Shown here in pieces: positions 11,352-22,460 of a stretch of 64,000 nucleotides of DNA. A model generated the notes under the pieces. The model saw only the letters and a program-made list of their open reading frames with translations. It ran no database searches and was not told the origin of the DNA. Location of the stretch: positions 10,077,738-10,141,737 of the forward strand of contig OX459102.1 of assembly GCA_949775045.1 (NCBI GenBank), written 5' to 3'. The translations under genes were made by a program, and so were the position numbers. The DNA is from Metridium senile (Eukaryota; Cnidaria; Anthozoa; Actiniaria; Metridiidae). Each line of letters opens with the position of its first letter. The stretch's first letter is position 1.

Positions 11352-14300
11352 ATGGAAAAACGAAAGGTGAGTCAAAATGCGTACTTTTAATGAAATCAAA
11401 TCAGGAATGTTGAAGATTTTATCTATGATATTTTGCCATTATTGTATATCTAAAAAAGTATTGGTCAAATAGCAGGAATTTTTATTGTTTCATTGATAAA
11501 TTTCAGGATTTTTTCGCACTACTCCTGGCAATATTGTTTACTTTGATTCTATCATAAAAATTCCAGTTATATTTGCCGTTTAGTTTTGAATATAAATACA
11601 ATTAGTTTGTGATTTCTTTTTTTGGTATTCCAAAAAAGCTATTTACATAACAAGATGGATGATAGACTGATAGATTCAGTTGCCATGCTTAGCTGCTTTT
11701 ATTAATCAGTTTCCCATACCAGTCGATTGAAAACCATACTAGTAACATCATCTAAACTCTATATTTAATCAGTAAATAAAGTATATAGCTATGAAAAAAC
11801 CTTAATTTCATTTATTTATTTAATACACGTTTGATAAATTATCATATTAAATCGCTGTTCAGGTTTTTGATAGAAATATTCAAATTATTCTTGTGCTGAT
11901 GGATTCAATTCTTTCGTATTATATATTTTGAATCTGTATCATGTGCTTGACCTTCTATGCTTTTAATATTACATAGGTTCTTGTTCAGTATGGTGCTTCA
12001 AGGAAAGCAGTTGACCTGAATATCAATGAAGAATTCAAAAATTCCATGAAAGATGCTTTTGGACTCCAACACAAAGACATAATTGTACAAATTTATAATG
12101 AAGAGTGGCAAGATTTTATTGATGTTGATGATGATAAACAGATTACAGACAGGGCAAAACTGCGTATAATAACCCAAGAACAGGTGTGACTCTTTTTATT
12201 ATAAACATTTGTTATTATTATATCATTGTAATATTTTAAAGGTAAATTTGTCTAGTTTTAAGTTACATATGTAACCTTATATTTTGATTCATTCATTGTT
12301 TTTTAATTTGTCAGTTTTGATTTTAAAATATAAATACTAGATTCATATTTCAAATGATGATAAATCATGGTCCCAAAATATACTTGTGATAACTGTTATA
12401 TTCATATTCATATTCATAATACCATTTGTATTTATCTATTTGTATTTATCAACATTATTTATATCTAGTCTTTGTCAATAAAATATCAGGGCTCCCATGG
12501 ATAGCAGAGCTTTATAAGTTCTGAAGGGACTACCCTGGTGTTATAGATTACTTGTTGTTATTTTAAATAAAGGTGTCATTCATTCATTCATTCATTCATT
12601 CATTTATTCATTCATTCATTCATTTATTCATTCATTCATTCATTCATTCATTCATTTATTCATTCATTCATTGATATGCAGCAATCAAGCAACCAATATC
12701 TGCTGTCAAATGATACTACATCTAATACTGATCAAGATTTGTCTCTGACATGTAAAGGTAGTGTTTAATTTTACTACACAGATGTTTGTTTAATTGTTAA
12801 CATTTGTGCTGTTGATAAAATATATTAGTAATAGGAGAATTTTACCCTTGAATAGGTTTTTGGGAGGGAGGAGAAGATAATTAAATTACATTTTGAATAA
12901 TTAACTAAGGTCTCATTTGACTTTTGTCAATGGCATATATTAATGAAAGATCAACATGCTTTTCAGAAGAAACTAATAAATATATCACTTTTTTGAAATG
13001 TCAACAAATATCAGCTGAATGTATGTCATTTTCTGTCTATAGATAAAGGATCTTCACATCAAGCAACAATTATAGCTAATAATGGGACATTAAAGATTGG
13101 TCCTATTATTAATGTATGTATTAAAAAAATGTGATACTTTTATAGTTTGTTTAAAGGGCGTTTTTGGACCAACATCAATGAAAGTTTAGAATAAATTGAA
13201 ACTTACTCAATCCTATCCATATGGCTACAATGATTACCATAAAGCAATATTTTGTTTACACCCCAAAAACTGACAGTAAATGTCATTCACTTTGCCCTAT
13301 TGTGCTTTGAGGTTTTGAAACAAAATTGCTTTAGGTATGAAAATGAGCTTAAAACTGCTTTTCAATTTTCATCAGTTTTGGTCCTTTGATATAGTTTGCA
13401 ATTGTTTATTCACATGCTATCGTTGATTAAAATTTCTTGCAATCCAATATGATCCAAGATTCTTTCTAGTTTTTACAATTATTTTATGATATTATAAATA
13501 TGAGTACAGTAATGAAATGTAGAATGTATCTTAATCAGGAGTATATAAGACAAGCTGAATGTTATTTAGTCCAGATTTTTATCGAACATAGGAGCTAAGG
13601 CATGCCACGCTACTTTTAAGAAAGATAAATTGTGAAAGTGACTTCAGATAATTTACCCCTTGCCTCCTATGCTTGATAACTATAAGCACAGATGCTATAG
13701 CCTTTTAATTGCCTCTTGTAGACAAAGCGTGTAAAACAAACCACAGAAGCCATCACAGTAGACCCTGAAAAAATTCGAAAGGAATCAGAGATTTATACAC
13801 TTAATGCCGAAGACAAACTCCATAACTACCATAAAGCAATAAATGATGCTACATTTGCTCTGGCCATGGAAGATCCATCTCTTTTATGTAACAAGGTAGA
13901 GTTACAAGCACTGGCACGACAGAAACTGCACAACGAAGGGTTTAATTACACAAAGAAGTCTTCAAGATCTAAAGCATTTGGTAATACAGTTAGTGAACAA
14001 CCTGATAGGAAGAATCTTAGTCAAGATTTTAGACAAAAACGAGTGGCACAAATACATGAGGATTTAAAAGAAGTTGACTTACAGCTAAGCTATGCCATGA
14101 AACAAAGAGAGAAATGTGCTAATGTTAGCAATTTCAGTAAAGCACTCGATGTTTCTAAAGAGATGGATGAGCTACGATCAAAGAAAAGGAAGTATCAAGA
14201 GGAGCTTACCATACTTCAAAAAAAAGAGGCTGTCTGTAAGCGTGCTAAGAAGTGTGCGGAAAAGAAAGCTGAACGGAAAGACAAACAGCAGAGTAGTTTG

Positions 14301-14411
14301 ACTGATATATTCCTTAAAGAGTCGTCATCTTCATCTAGTGCTCAGACAGAGAAGCCTGAGAGCACGCAAGAAACCGGAGAAGCTAATACCAACATCACTG
14401 AGAATTTTTAG
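11352..14411 (+). CDS. Element A gene, 5' exons: beta-grasp-like domain and coiled coil
   Basis: Exons 11352-11366 (MEKRK), 11977-12183, 12682-12757, 13043-13113 and 13722 onward join with matching phases (0, 0, 1, 0). Exon 2 encodes a compact domain (VLVQYGASRKAVDLN ... DIIVQIYNEEWQDFIDVDDD ... KLRI) that looks like a ubiquitin/PB1/CIDE-type beta-grasp fold; this is inference from pattern. Exon 5 encodes a charged coiled coil with a UVR-like segment (FSKALDVSKEMDELRSKKR near 14134-14190) and a Ser-rich, Lys-rich end. The frame stops at TAG 14409-14411. The next frame opens at once and continues into the large core, so this is probably one gene with a one-base frame break rather than a separate short protein. 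Confidence 0.65.
12485..12674 (+). mobile_element. Retroposon tail ending in (ATTC)n, inside an intron of the element A gene
   Basis: A short segment (AGGGCTCCCATGGATAGCAG, CTACCCTGGTGTTATAG, TTTTAAATAAAG) ends in about 24 copies of ATTC at 12576-12674. It stops eight bases before the acceptor of the next exon, so the repeat now supplies the pyrimidine-rich tract of that splice site. Confidence 0.5.
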
Positions 14412-14413
14412 TT

Positions 14414-17400
14414 CGCCCTGCTGATTCATGCAAAGACAGTATTAAAGAGACTACATCGGTGGGGCCAGTTGTTGATGAAAATAAGTTCATATTATTCGTT
14501 AAAAATGTACGTTCTAGTTTAAGTGACATTGCTAAGTGTTACAATCATGACTCCGGACTATATGTCTCACCTATGAATGCCGTTTCTCTTGAAGAATATG
14601 TCGGGTACAGATCTGAATACTGCACAAGATACCACAAAGAGGACTGTTTAGAATGCAATGTTCTCGTAAAATTGGCTTCGCACATTGTAGAAGAAGGTGT
14701 TGTGAAAATTTCACACGTATATAAAAAACAGTTTCCTAATAGAAAGTATCAGTCTGACAAAGCCTTGAGACGTATGATGCAATTGCCGTGTGTTGTTTTT
14801 AAGCGAGAATGTTTATATGTAGCAGGGCGTAGGCCCAATCTAGACTACAAGACTTTGGTTGAATGGATTAGTAGGACAATGCCAGAAACAAATGACATTG
14901 AAAGTAAATTGGACAAACAAACTCTCAAATCTTTATGCGAACTAGCCTCAACAGAATCAGACAGGAAACTTATACGATCTGCTGCGACCTGGAGCATGTC
15001 TTCAAATCAAGTCAGGAAAACGTATGGTATACAAGAGCACAACCACAAAGTAAAAGAGGTAGAGGAAGCTTTGGCCAATGCCAAAGAAATCGAGGAAGAA
15101 ATAATGAAACTAGCAAAACTGAAAGAAACTGCGCTTCTCCGCTCATTAGGAATTGAAGACGATTATGAGTCGGACCAAGATAGCACTGACGGTACTAGTG
15201 ATCTTGAAAGTGTCATTGAAAGTGACTCTGAGAGTGAAGATGCAGCTTATGATCTTATTTGCAATTCTCAAATAAGAGGAAGTCCTTCTTTATTGCATGA
15301 TAAAAACCAACGTACAGGCGAATCGCAGCTGCCACATTCAGTACCGAAAAACGACAGTTTTAATGAAAGGTACGATCCCGATTCCATTTCCAAAAATGTT
15401 ACTTATACTGCGAATCCTGCTCCATCTAATGAAACATTGCTCATGTGGTTAAGGGAAAACAAGCTGAACTGGTTTGCATTTTATGAGGAGGTTTCCCAAT
15501 ATTTGAAGAACTATAATGCCGAGGTCGTTAATCAAGTCTTGCTGCAATTTACTGAAAACCTCAGTGACTCTGATTTGAATGAAGAAGAAGAGAAACTAGT
15601 TGAAGTATCAAGACAGGCATTTCTTGAGTTCATTCGTAGAAAGCCACTGGTGATTGAAGGTGAAGAAGTTTTCTCAGAGTCTGACAGTGAGATTCAAGGT
15701 CCTGAAAGTCACGTGACTTCGTTGTTAAGCAAAGAAGGAAAAGAAAAGATTAGATCATCAAGAAACACCATAAGAAAAAAGGCAAAGAGAGATGCTGCAA
15801 AAGAGATTGCTTCAAACAACATTCTGAAAAGAAAGTTATCTAAAAGAACAAGTTGCGTCATAAAAGAACACCCAAGCATTGGTAAAGATATCGAAGATTT
15901 TGTTAAGTCAAAAAAAGTTGGCGCTGATGCTTGGAGGCGCACTGGAGTTCTCACGTTTGATGGAGTAAGAACCAGGGGAAAGAAGTTAACTTACAAATCC
16001 ATTCAAGAGCATCTTCAAGAAAAGTACCAATGTAAAATAGGGTATGGAACAGTTGTACAGCTATGTGTAATTCGAAGTAAGCGTAGGATATCTGCAAAGC
16101 GTTATAAAGGCGTAGCAAAAGTGACATGTAGAAAATCTAGAAAAGGTTTCTCACAAAGACTCAACCCAGATGCTCATTGGAGTTCTGCGCTTTACAAAGT
16201 ATTGGATTCTATTCAGTTGAAAGATGGAAGGAAAACAGTGTTACTCAACCGTGATGACCAGGCAGGGTTTAGACTTGATACGACTTTCACGCACAGACAA
16301 GGAAAATGTATCACATTGGAAAATTCTCCCTCGCTAACAACCAGGACAGATTTTATGAATTCTTACTCCTCGCTGCTACAGACAACGTCTTACTTGTTTA
16401 TGGAAACAGACACAACACAGAAAGCATGTATTGGGGTTGTCAAACCTCATTTCATCTATCCAAAGACTCCAACTCAGCACCTAATTGATCTCGAAATGCT
16501 TGAAGACAAAGTAAGCAGTCATCTAGAGAATCGTCCAATTGAATGTATTAGAGTTGATGGCGCCACCGATGAGGGACCGGGGCACTTAGAAGTTCAGTTC
16601 CTATGGACAGAAAGACATGTCGAGAAATCAAAAATCTGCACTGTTGTAACATCAAGACACAGCGGTGGGTCATATCTGAATGAAGTCGAGCTGATGAATG
16701 GCTGTATAGCGAAGGCGCATGCAAATTTATATATTCCCTCGACTTTGTCAGGAAGCAATCATGATCAAAAGGGGTTGATGAAGGAGAAATTAGACGAAAA
16801 TCTGGACATTGCAACAGATGTATATATCGACAGGGTTAACGGGTCACCATGCTGTGGAACGATTCTGCAAATGTTAAAAGGAGGTCACAATGATTCTGTT
16901 AGTAAGAGAAGGCAAAGCCTTCTTGTATTCCTTAGGGGCAAGGAATCGGAAAAGAAGGAGCTTGAAGGAAGGGACCCGGAATCATACAAGTACTTTGAGA
17001 AAATCTGGACAGTTCGTAACAATCACATGAAAGTGGATCTACCAGAGAACTATATTTTTATGTTAAATTTGTGTTTTAAGCCTAAATGTCCCCATCCCTT
17101 GTGTGCTGATAAGTCAATGGTAAAAGTTACCACTTGGTATGAACATGGACCTGACTTGACATACTTCCCTGCCCCAGTGCCAGATCCCAAACGCCCATGG
17201 GGAGGCAAGTGCCAAGAATGTTCTGGATTCTGCTCTGGTCACTACATGTCGCCAAAAGATCACCAGGAATATGTTAAAAAACATGGATCTAAAGATGTTT
17301 GCTGCAAACCTCCAAGTTTGATAATAAAAGAAAAATTCTACGAGAAGATGAAGAAGGGAACACGTTTGGCAGATGAAGATCTAGAGGGTGTGGCTAAAAA

Positions 17401-18547
17401 GACATTGTTATCGTTAGAAGAGTTACAAATGCACGTTGAACATCTGAGAAGCACAGCGGAACGTAGGCGGGAAGGAGCAAAGAAAGCAGCCGTAACTAGG
17501 AAATCTAAAGCAGGATCTAGTAAATCAAAGACAGACACGCAAAAGCAGAGTAGGAAGAAAAAAGGTAAAAGTAATTATTTAACAATTTTTCGTCAAAGGC
17601 GAATTGAAAATCGGCGGATATATATTTACTGAGACACGAGTCCGCAAACGGCGAGGTAAATATAATATTCAACGTTATTCATTGAGCCTCATGTTTTATT
17701 GAATAGTTGTATCCACTTAATTAATTACAATTTCAATCAATGATTAAAAGAAGATCTAAATAGTCTTGCAATATCGCAATTAAAATGACAGTTTATTTGA
17801 GTATTTATAGTCAAGGCTTAATTATGTTTGCAAAGTAGGTTGTTCTAAACACTACTTAATTTTCCAGCTCAGTCAAAAAAATATTAATTCCTAATTCTTC
17901 CTTAGATGATGACAAGCATGAAGCAAAAGAAGAGTGGTGTTGGTGTCGGAGAGAGGAATTTGGCAATATGTTGATGTGTGAGGGGAAGAATTGTACGATT
18001 AAATGGTTTCACTTTGAGTGTGTTGGGCTTTTGTACAGTCCTGCATTTTCGTGGTATTGCCCAGACTGTAATGGTAAGTAACGAACTTGTTTCAAATAGA
18101 GTGAATTAGATATTTAACCCATGAAACAAAATTAAATAGTCAAGGTGTAATAGTCAAATACACACAAAAGAAAACAATGAGTTAGAGACTGCTAAGGTGT
18201 ATTAGTCTAATATCTAACAGACCCATAGAAAACTGACTTCGATTTGTTAATTAACGGGTTAAATGACTTCACTCTACCCCACTCCAAATATATTCTAAAA
18301 AAATGTTTACGTATGTTTACACGAATTCCTGTTATTATTGATATATCTTACATTAATTTGTTTTGGATTTTTTATTTGGTTTGTAGATTATCCTGAGAAA
18401 TTTTGCATTTGCAATCAAGCAGAGTTTGGGTTGATGGTGTGTTGCGACAACAGAGAGTGTGATACCATGTGGTATCACCTCTCCTGTGTGGGCCTAAGAG
18501 CTGCCCCTTCCGGAAAATGGTTGTGTATAAAGTGCAAAATAAAATAA
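14414..18547 (+). CDS. Element A gene, 3' exons: transposase-like core and two PHD fingers
   Basis: The large exon runs in one frame from about 14402 to a donor AAAAAAG|GTAAAAG at 17564/17565, then exons 17906-18073 and 18387-18547 (stop TAA), all phase 1 and in frame. Counting from the GTG at 14459, the core has acidic motifs spaced like an RNase H-fold nuclease: LNRDDQAGFRLD near residue 597, RVDGATDEGPGHLE near 698 and LNEVELMNGC near 740. A Cys/His cluster (CPHPLC ... KCQECSGFCSGHY) follows near residues 870-935, then a basic Lys-rich tail. Reading through to 17632 instead gives a 1057-residue form lacking PHD fingers, so intron retention would make an alternative end. The family recurs in marine invertebrate genomes as unnamed proteins in my recollection; transposase function is inferred from motif layout and the inverted termini. 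Confidence 0.7.
17906..18073 (+). CDS. PHD finger 1 exon of the element A gene
   Basis: The exon lies between an AG acceptor at 17904-17905 and a GTAAGT donor at 18074. It encodes a C4HC3 PHD finger: WCWC, MLMCEGKNC, WFHFEC and WYCPDC supply the metal ligands. PHD fingers bind histone tails, so the protein may target chromatin; that role is inference. Confidence 0.8.
18387..18547 (+). CDS. PHD finger 2 exon, end of the element A gene
   Basis: After a TTGTAG acceptor the exon encodes FCIC, VCCDNREC, MWYHLSC and WLCIKC, a second C4HC3 PHD finger, and ends at TAA. It is a close relative of the preceding finger and suggests a tandem duplication of the domain. Confidence 0.8.
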
Positions 18548-18901
18548 AACTACTGTTAAGCAATATTTACAAGCATTGTTCATTTTAAACTTAGAATGTC
18601 ATTATGAAACCCAACTGACTAGACGCCCCTGAAAATATTGGACATTAAATATTTGTGAATCAGAATGGAATACGCAAAGATTAGCTATGTGGCACAGGAA
18701 ATTGGAGTTGGAGTGAAATGTGTTTGTTTTGTTATTTACTACTAGACCAAAATAGCGGGGCCATAATAGCGGGGACTTTAACAGTGAATGTGCCCCCGCC
18801 TACCAGGGGAAATGTCTGATTTTAACACCACTCAAACGTTAAATTCCCCGGTATTTCCCGGGGGTCGGGGGGCGGGGGTTTCAATTGACTAGTGCATTAA
18901 A

Positions 18902-19426
18902 TGCACTGGCATCATTTTGTACAAAACTATTACACATATTATACAGATTAGCATGCTCATTGATGGCATCTAATGTTACATAATTCCAATATCCAAAGGA
19001 TTTTATAAAACAGAAACATATTGCATATGCTGCAATAAGAAAATATGTTTTACTCCCAGCAATATAATTCATGTGAGAGTTTATGTTATCACTGCAACCA
19101 TCAAATGTTAAAGAATTAATTATCCAAGAAGTTTAAACATAATGTTCTTCATCTACATGACCAATATCTATTGTAGTATAATTAATTTCTGTATATAGAG
19201 GACTAATCAAATTAAATGGTGCAAAGCCCTAATTTGATCACCTGCACCACCAACATCTAACAATTGTAAAACCTCGTTCAGCTAATCTAGACTGCAATAA
19301 TACCACTGAGGGAATTCTTGGAACAGTTTCCACAATATAATCTAGAGTTAGAGGGCCAGGATTTGATTCAATGTCACGTGAAATAAGTATTAATTTTCGT
19401 GGAGAAATACAATATATAGCTCTCAT
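18902..19426 (-). pseudogene. Decayed 2A-containing (NPGP) mobile-element reading frame with OTU-like fragment
   Basis: On the minus strand an ATG at 19424-19426 opens a short frame with KLILISRDIESNPGPL. DIESNPGP fits the 2A consensus D-x-E-x-NPGP, preceded by a hydrophobic stretch as usual. Then a block (IPSVVLLQSRLAERGF, then by frameshift DVGGAGDQIRALHHL) resembles the start of an OTU-type protease domain found in some Helitron-like and Pif1-bearing elements, where the catalytic DCFF is here degraded. A further block (YWNYVTLDAINEHANLYN) follows to 18905. Frameshifts and a stop near 19132 show it is dead. It could be the N-terminal half of the same family as the helicase relic at the window start. 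Confidence 0.55.
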
Positions 19427-19430
19427 TTTG

Positions 19431-20252
19431 AGTACAACATTTTATTGAATTGAATAAATGCATTTGGTGTCATTACAATTTAAACTTCGTCCTTGTTTTA
19501 CTACAATAAGATTTACTATTGAATAGATTATTAAGACTTACTCATGTTCTTGATTTGAGAGTTAAACCAATGTTTAACTGTTTTTCATTGTATTAGTAAT
19601 TTGTTTTGCCGGTTTTTCGACCATAGCTGTAGTCTCTTCGTTTGTCGCTGCTAGGACAGTTTCCTCACGAATGGAAGGACAAGCGGCCATATACTTGCTG
19701 ATTTATTTGTTTCTTGGAGCTAGAAAAGCTTCCTTAGAATGGAAAGCATGTTGATTCGATAAAATATATCCATTTTGCTTATGTCTTCGTAAAATGGCTG
19801 CCTCGAGTCAGCTTGTGAAAGTGTCGCAAGGAATGCTGGGTGCTATCGCCTCGCTTTCAACATTTCCGACGTTGTCAGAATATACAGACGGAGCTGTATT
19901 TTAAGACTCGTGCCGGCCAAAGGCCTGGGCACGAGTAACTATATAATCAGGAAAAACATCAAACTAAATTGCTGGAGTAAAGCATGATAGATAGTTAGAT
20001 ATAATAGTGCTACTCGGCTGATTTGATTCTCTGGGAATAAAAACTTTTGTTCCATTTTACATCGAAATACATAAGACAAATAATCTTATTCCCAAAATAT
20101 TTTAATTGGGTCAAAAAGTAAAAAGCAATGGGTTATCCGACTTGTTCTATTGATCCGTGTCACACACGATTGACGTCATACATTAACAAGCTCTCGGTAA
20201 CACATTCCTAAAGTACTCATTTTCCATAGTTTCACTATAGCTATACTTCATT
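19431..20252. other. Gene-free stretch
   Basis: No supported reading frame or splice-linked exon on either strand. The segment 19880-19935 contains a short palindromic GCCGGCCAAAGGCC(T)GG-type sequence of the kind seen in dispersed repeats. Nothing else stands out. Confidence 0.4.
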
Positions 20253-20293
20253 GTCGGACTAGAAAGCCGAAGCCGTGGGTTCGGGTCCCACCA
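20253..20293 (+). pseudogene. tRNA-Ser(AGA)-like 3' fragment, possible SINE head
   Basis: TCGGACTAGAAAGCCGA can fold as an anticodon arm with loop CTAGAAA (anticodon AGA), and GTGGGTTCGGGTCCCAC folds as a perfect five-pair T arm with an intact B box. The D arm and acceptor pairing are not recognisable, so this is a relic or a tRNA-derived SINE, not a working tRNA. Confidence 0.45.
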
Positions 20294-20299
20294 TGTATC

Positions 20300-22460
20300 T
20301 GTATTTTACTCATTTCCATTCATTTATTCATTGTTTTATATGTTTTTATAGACTACAATATTTAGACAGGGAGCCCATGTCTCCATATAGTTTTGCACTC
20401 AACAAGGCCTGCAAAATAAAATATACGCAACAGTGTATCTTAGTATACTTCTTACTTACTTGAGTTCGTGTCTTGGTTTTACCAGCTGTGGAATGAAGTT
20501 TTATGTAAATATCAATTCTTACACTGTTCCATTAAAATCAAAAATACAAAATAAATGTTAAATACTAGTTTTTATAAAATAAAATTGTATTTGAATTATC
20601 TATAAAGATTGATTGACAGGTTGAGTTTTGAAATAATAAATTCTTAAAAATATGTAAACTAGAAAATAGTCATTTTTAAATGGTTATTTATATTGTTCTC
20701 TGATGATGTGCTATCTTTAAAAGGATGAATCCTTTAATGGATTTTGAGCTCTGTAAATGACTAAAATAACTTAAAGCATAGTCTGGCATAGCTTTAAAGT
20801 GCAATGGCTCTAGCAATGGAAAGGGTGCCTTGATAATAGCAAATGTGTATAATTCCAGCTCAAGATACCAAATAATTTGATGGTGAAATATATATATCTT
20901 ATTAGACAGTTTGATGTGTAATATGGCTGGATATTTTACGAGTGAAACGCTGTCTTTTGACGAGCCTCCGGGCGAGTCAAAATGCAAGTTAACGAGTAAA
21001 ATATCAAGCCATATTACACATCAAACTGTTTAATAAGTTATTTATTATCCAATCTAAAGGTTTTTGTTCTTTTATAATGCAAAATATTGTTTTACTTGAG
21101 GGCTAGATAGACGAGTAAAAATATCGCTGGATATTTTTACTCGATCCAGTCCTACTCCTGCGATATTTTTACTTGTCTACTACTAGTTAGATAATAAGAA
21201 GTGGTATATGTAGGTAAAAATATACGGATTCAAGTTGTATTCAACTACGATTTTCTAAAAAGGACTTAACGTAAATGCACAGAACTACAGACTTTCTCTT
21301 CTCCAGTCATTTATAAAACTAGCTGATTCAGAAACCTTCCATTACATTGCAGAATTTACCGCTGACCACCCAAGGACACTTTATTGAACTATGCTTGAAG
21401 TACCTAAAGACCGCTGATCAAGAAAGAAACGATCAGCCATGTTTATTGCTATTATTTAGTTCATTTTAGTTAACTGCACTAATTATTGTCATTTTTACCG
21501 TCCTGACATATTATACGAGATTCTTGTAAGTATAGTCTTTTTATTTTAATTGTGGTAATTAGCCTATATTTTATTGTAATATTTGTGTCATTCTGTCATA
21601 AAACGTTTATTATATATTTTTTTAGCTTCGCCCAAAAAAACAAAGGAAGAATATTAATACATATTATATAATTAAACTTGGCTTGGCAGGAAAACCGCAA
21701 CAGCAAGGCCAATTAAAGCGCTGTCTGACTAAAACGAACCTACAAACGAGAAGTCTATTTCCTAACGGATTACCAAAATCAAGGTAACCACTTCTGGAGC
21801 CATTCTTTAAAATATGACAGATCACGTGACTTCATTGTGCATGACGCCTATTAAGCTACGGTAATACGAGCAACAAATTCGTCCAACTTGTCTCGCAGCA
21901 TCGCTGCAAAGCAAGTTGGAAAGCGATGTTGCTCGTTTTTCCACCCGCGTACTAACTTGTCTCGCGTCAAAATGGCTTGTTGCAAGTTGAAAAAGTTTGT
22001 TGCAAAAAGTAGAAGATCGTTCTATACTATTTTGCAACAAAACTTGTAGATGTTGCTCGTATTACCACACCAACCCAACTTGTCTCGCAGCAAAATGACG
22101 TCAAGCACGCCGCCATGTTTGTTTACTCGCTGTATTAACCAATCAGAAATCAGAATTCAACTCAACTTGCAACAAGCCATTTTGACGCGAGACAAGTTGT
22201 TACGCGGGTGGAAAAACGCGCAACATCGCTTTCCAACTTGTTTTGCAGCAATGTTGAAAGACAAGTTGGACGATTTTGCTGCTCGAATTACCGTACCTTT
22301 ACACGAAGCAGCAACTTGTTTGATACTCTTCTACTTACCATCACGACGTCGTTTCCTGATAACAACCACAACGACGATACTGATTATGAATATGAATATT
22401 ACCACGCTAATGGTGATACAAACAATGACAACAAGATCTTCACCTGAAAAACACAGATAC
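20300..22460. repeat. Gene-free stretch of foldback repeats
   Basis: Two foldback repeats are clear. Around 20885-21035, TTATTAGACAGTTTGATGTG is complemented by CACATCAAACTGTTTAATAA. Around 21855-22310, GCTACGGTAATACGAGCAAC and related GTTGCTCGTATTACC / GCTCGAATTACCGTA segments form nested inverted copies of an AACTTGTCTCGC-type unit. Other AGTAAAAATATCGC hairpins lie near 21110-21180. I see no gene. Confidence 0.55.

Larger units (their letters stand above)
11070..18901 (+). mobile_element. Element A: probable DNA transposon carrying a PHD-finger transposase-like gene
   Basis: The left end TAATGCACTAGTCAATTG at 11070-11087 continues as AAACCCCCGCCCCCCGACCC; the right end at about 18855-18900 is its inverted complement for about 43 bases. 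Subterminal regions on both sides carry AGCGGGG and GGGATTTTAACG-type motifs. The enclosed 7.8 kb holds one complete spliced gene on the plus strand. Termini plus gene suggest a DNA transposon. I could not find an unambiguous target duplication: the flank has AATGCACT next to the right end, which overlaps the terminal sequence. The 5'-CACTAG end recalls CACTA elements, but the gene shows nothing I recognise as a CACTA transposase. Confidence 0.55.

Noticed and set aside
14395..14420. Programmed -1 frameshift signal
   Set aside because: The T run leads directly into a stop codon and does not form a canonical slippery heptamer; a simple one-base loss is more likely.
11070..18901. Element A as a classic CACTA transposon
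   Set aside because: The ends contain CACTAG, but no 2-3 bp duplication fits at that position and the encoded core does not show recognisable CACTA transposase features.
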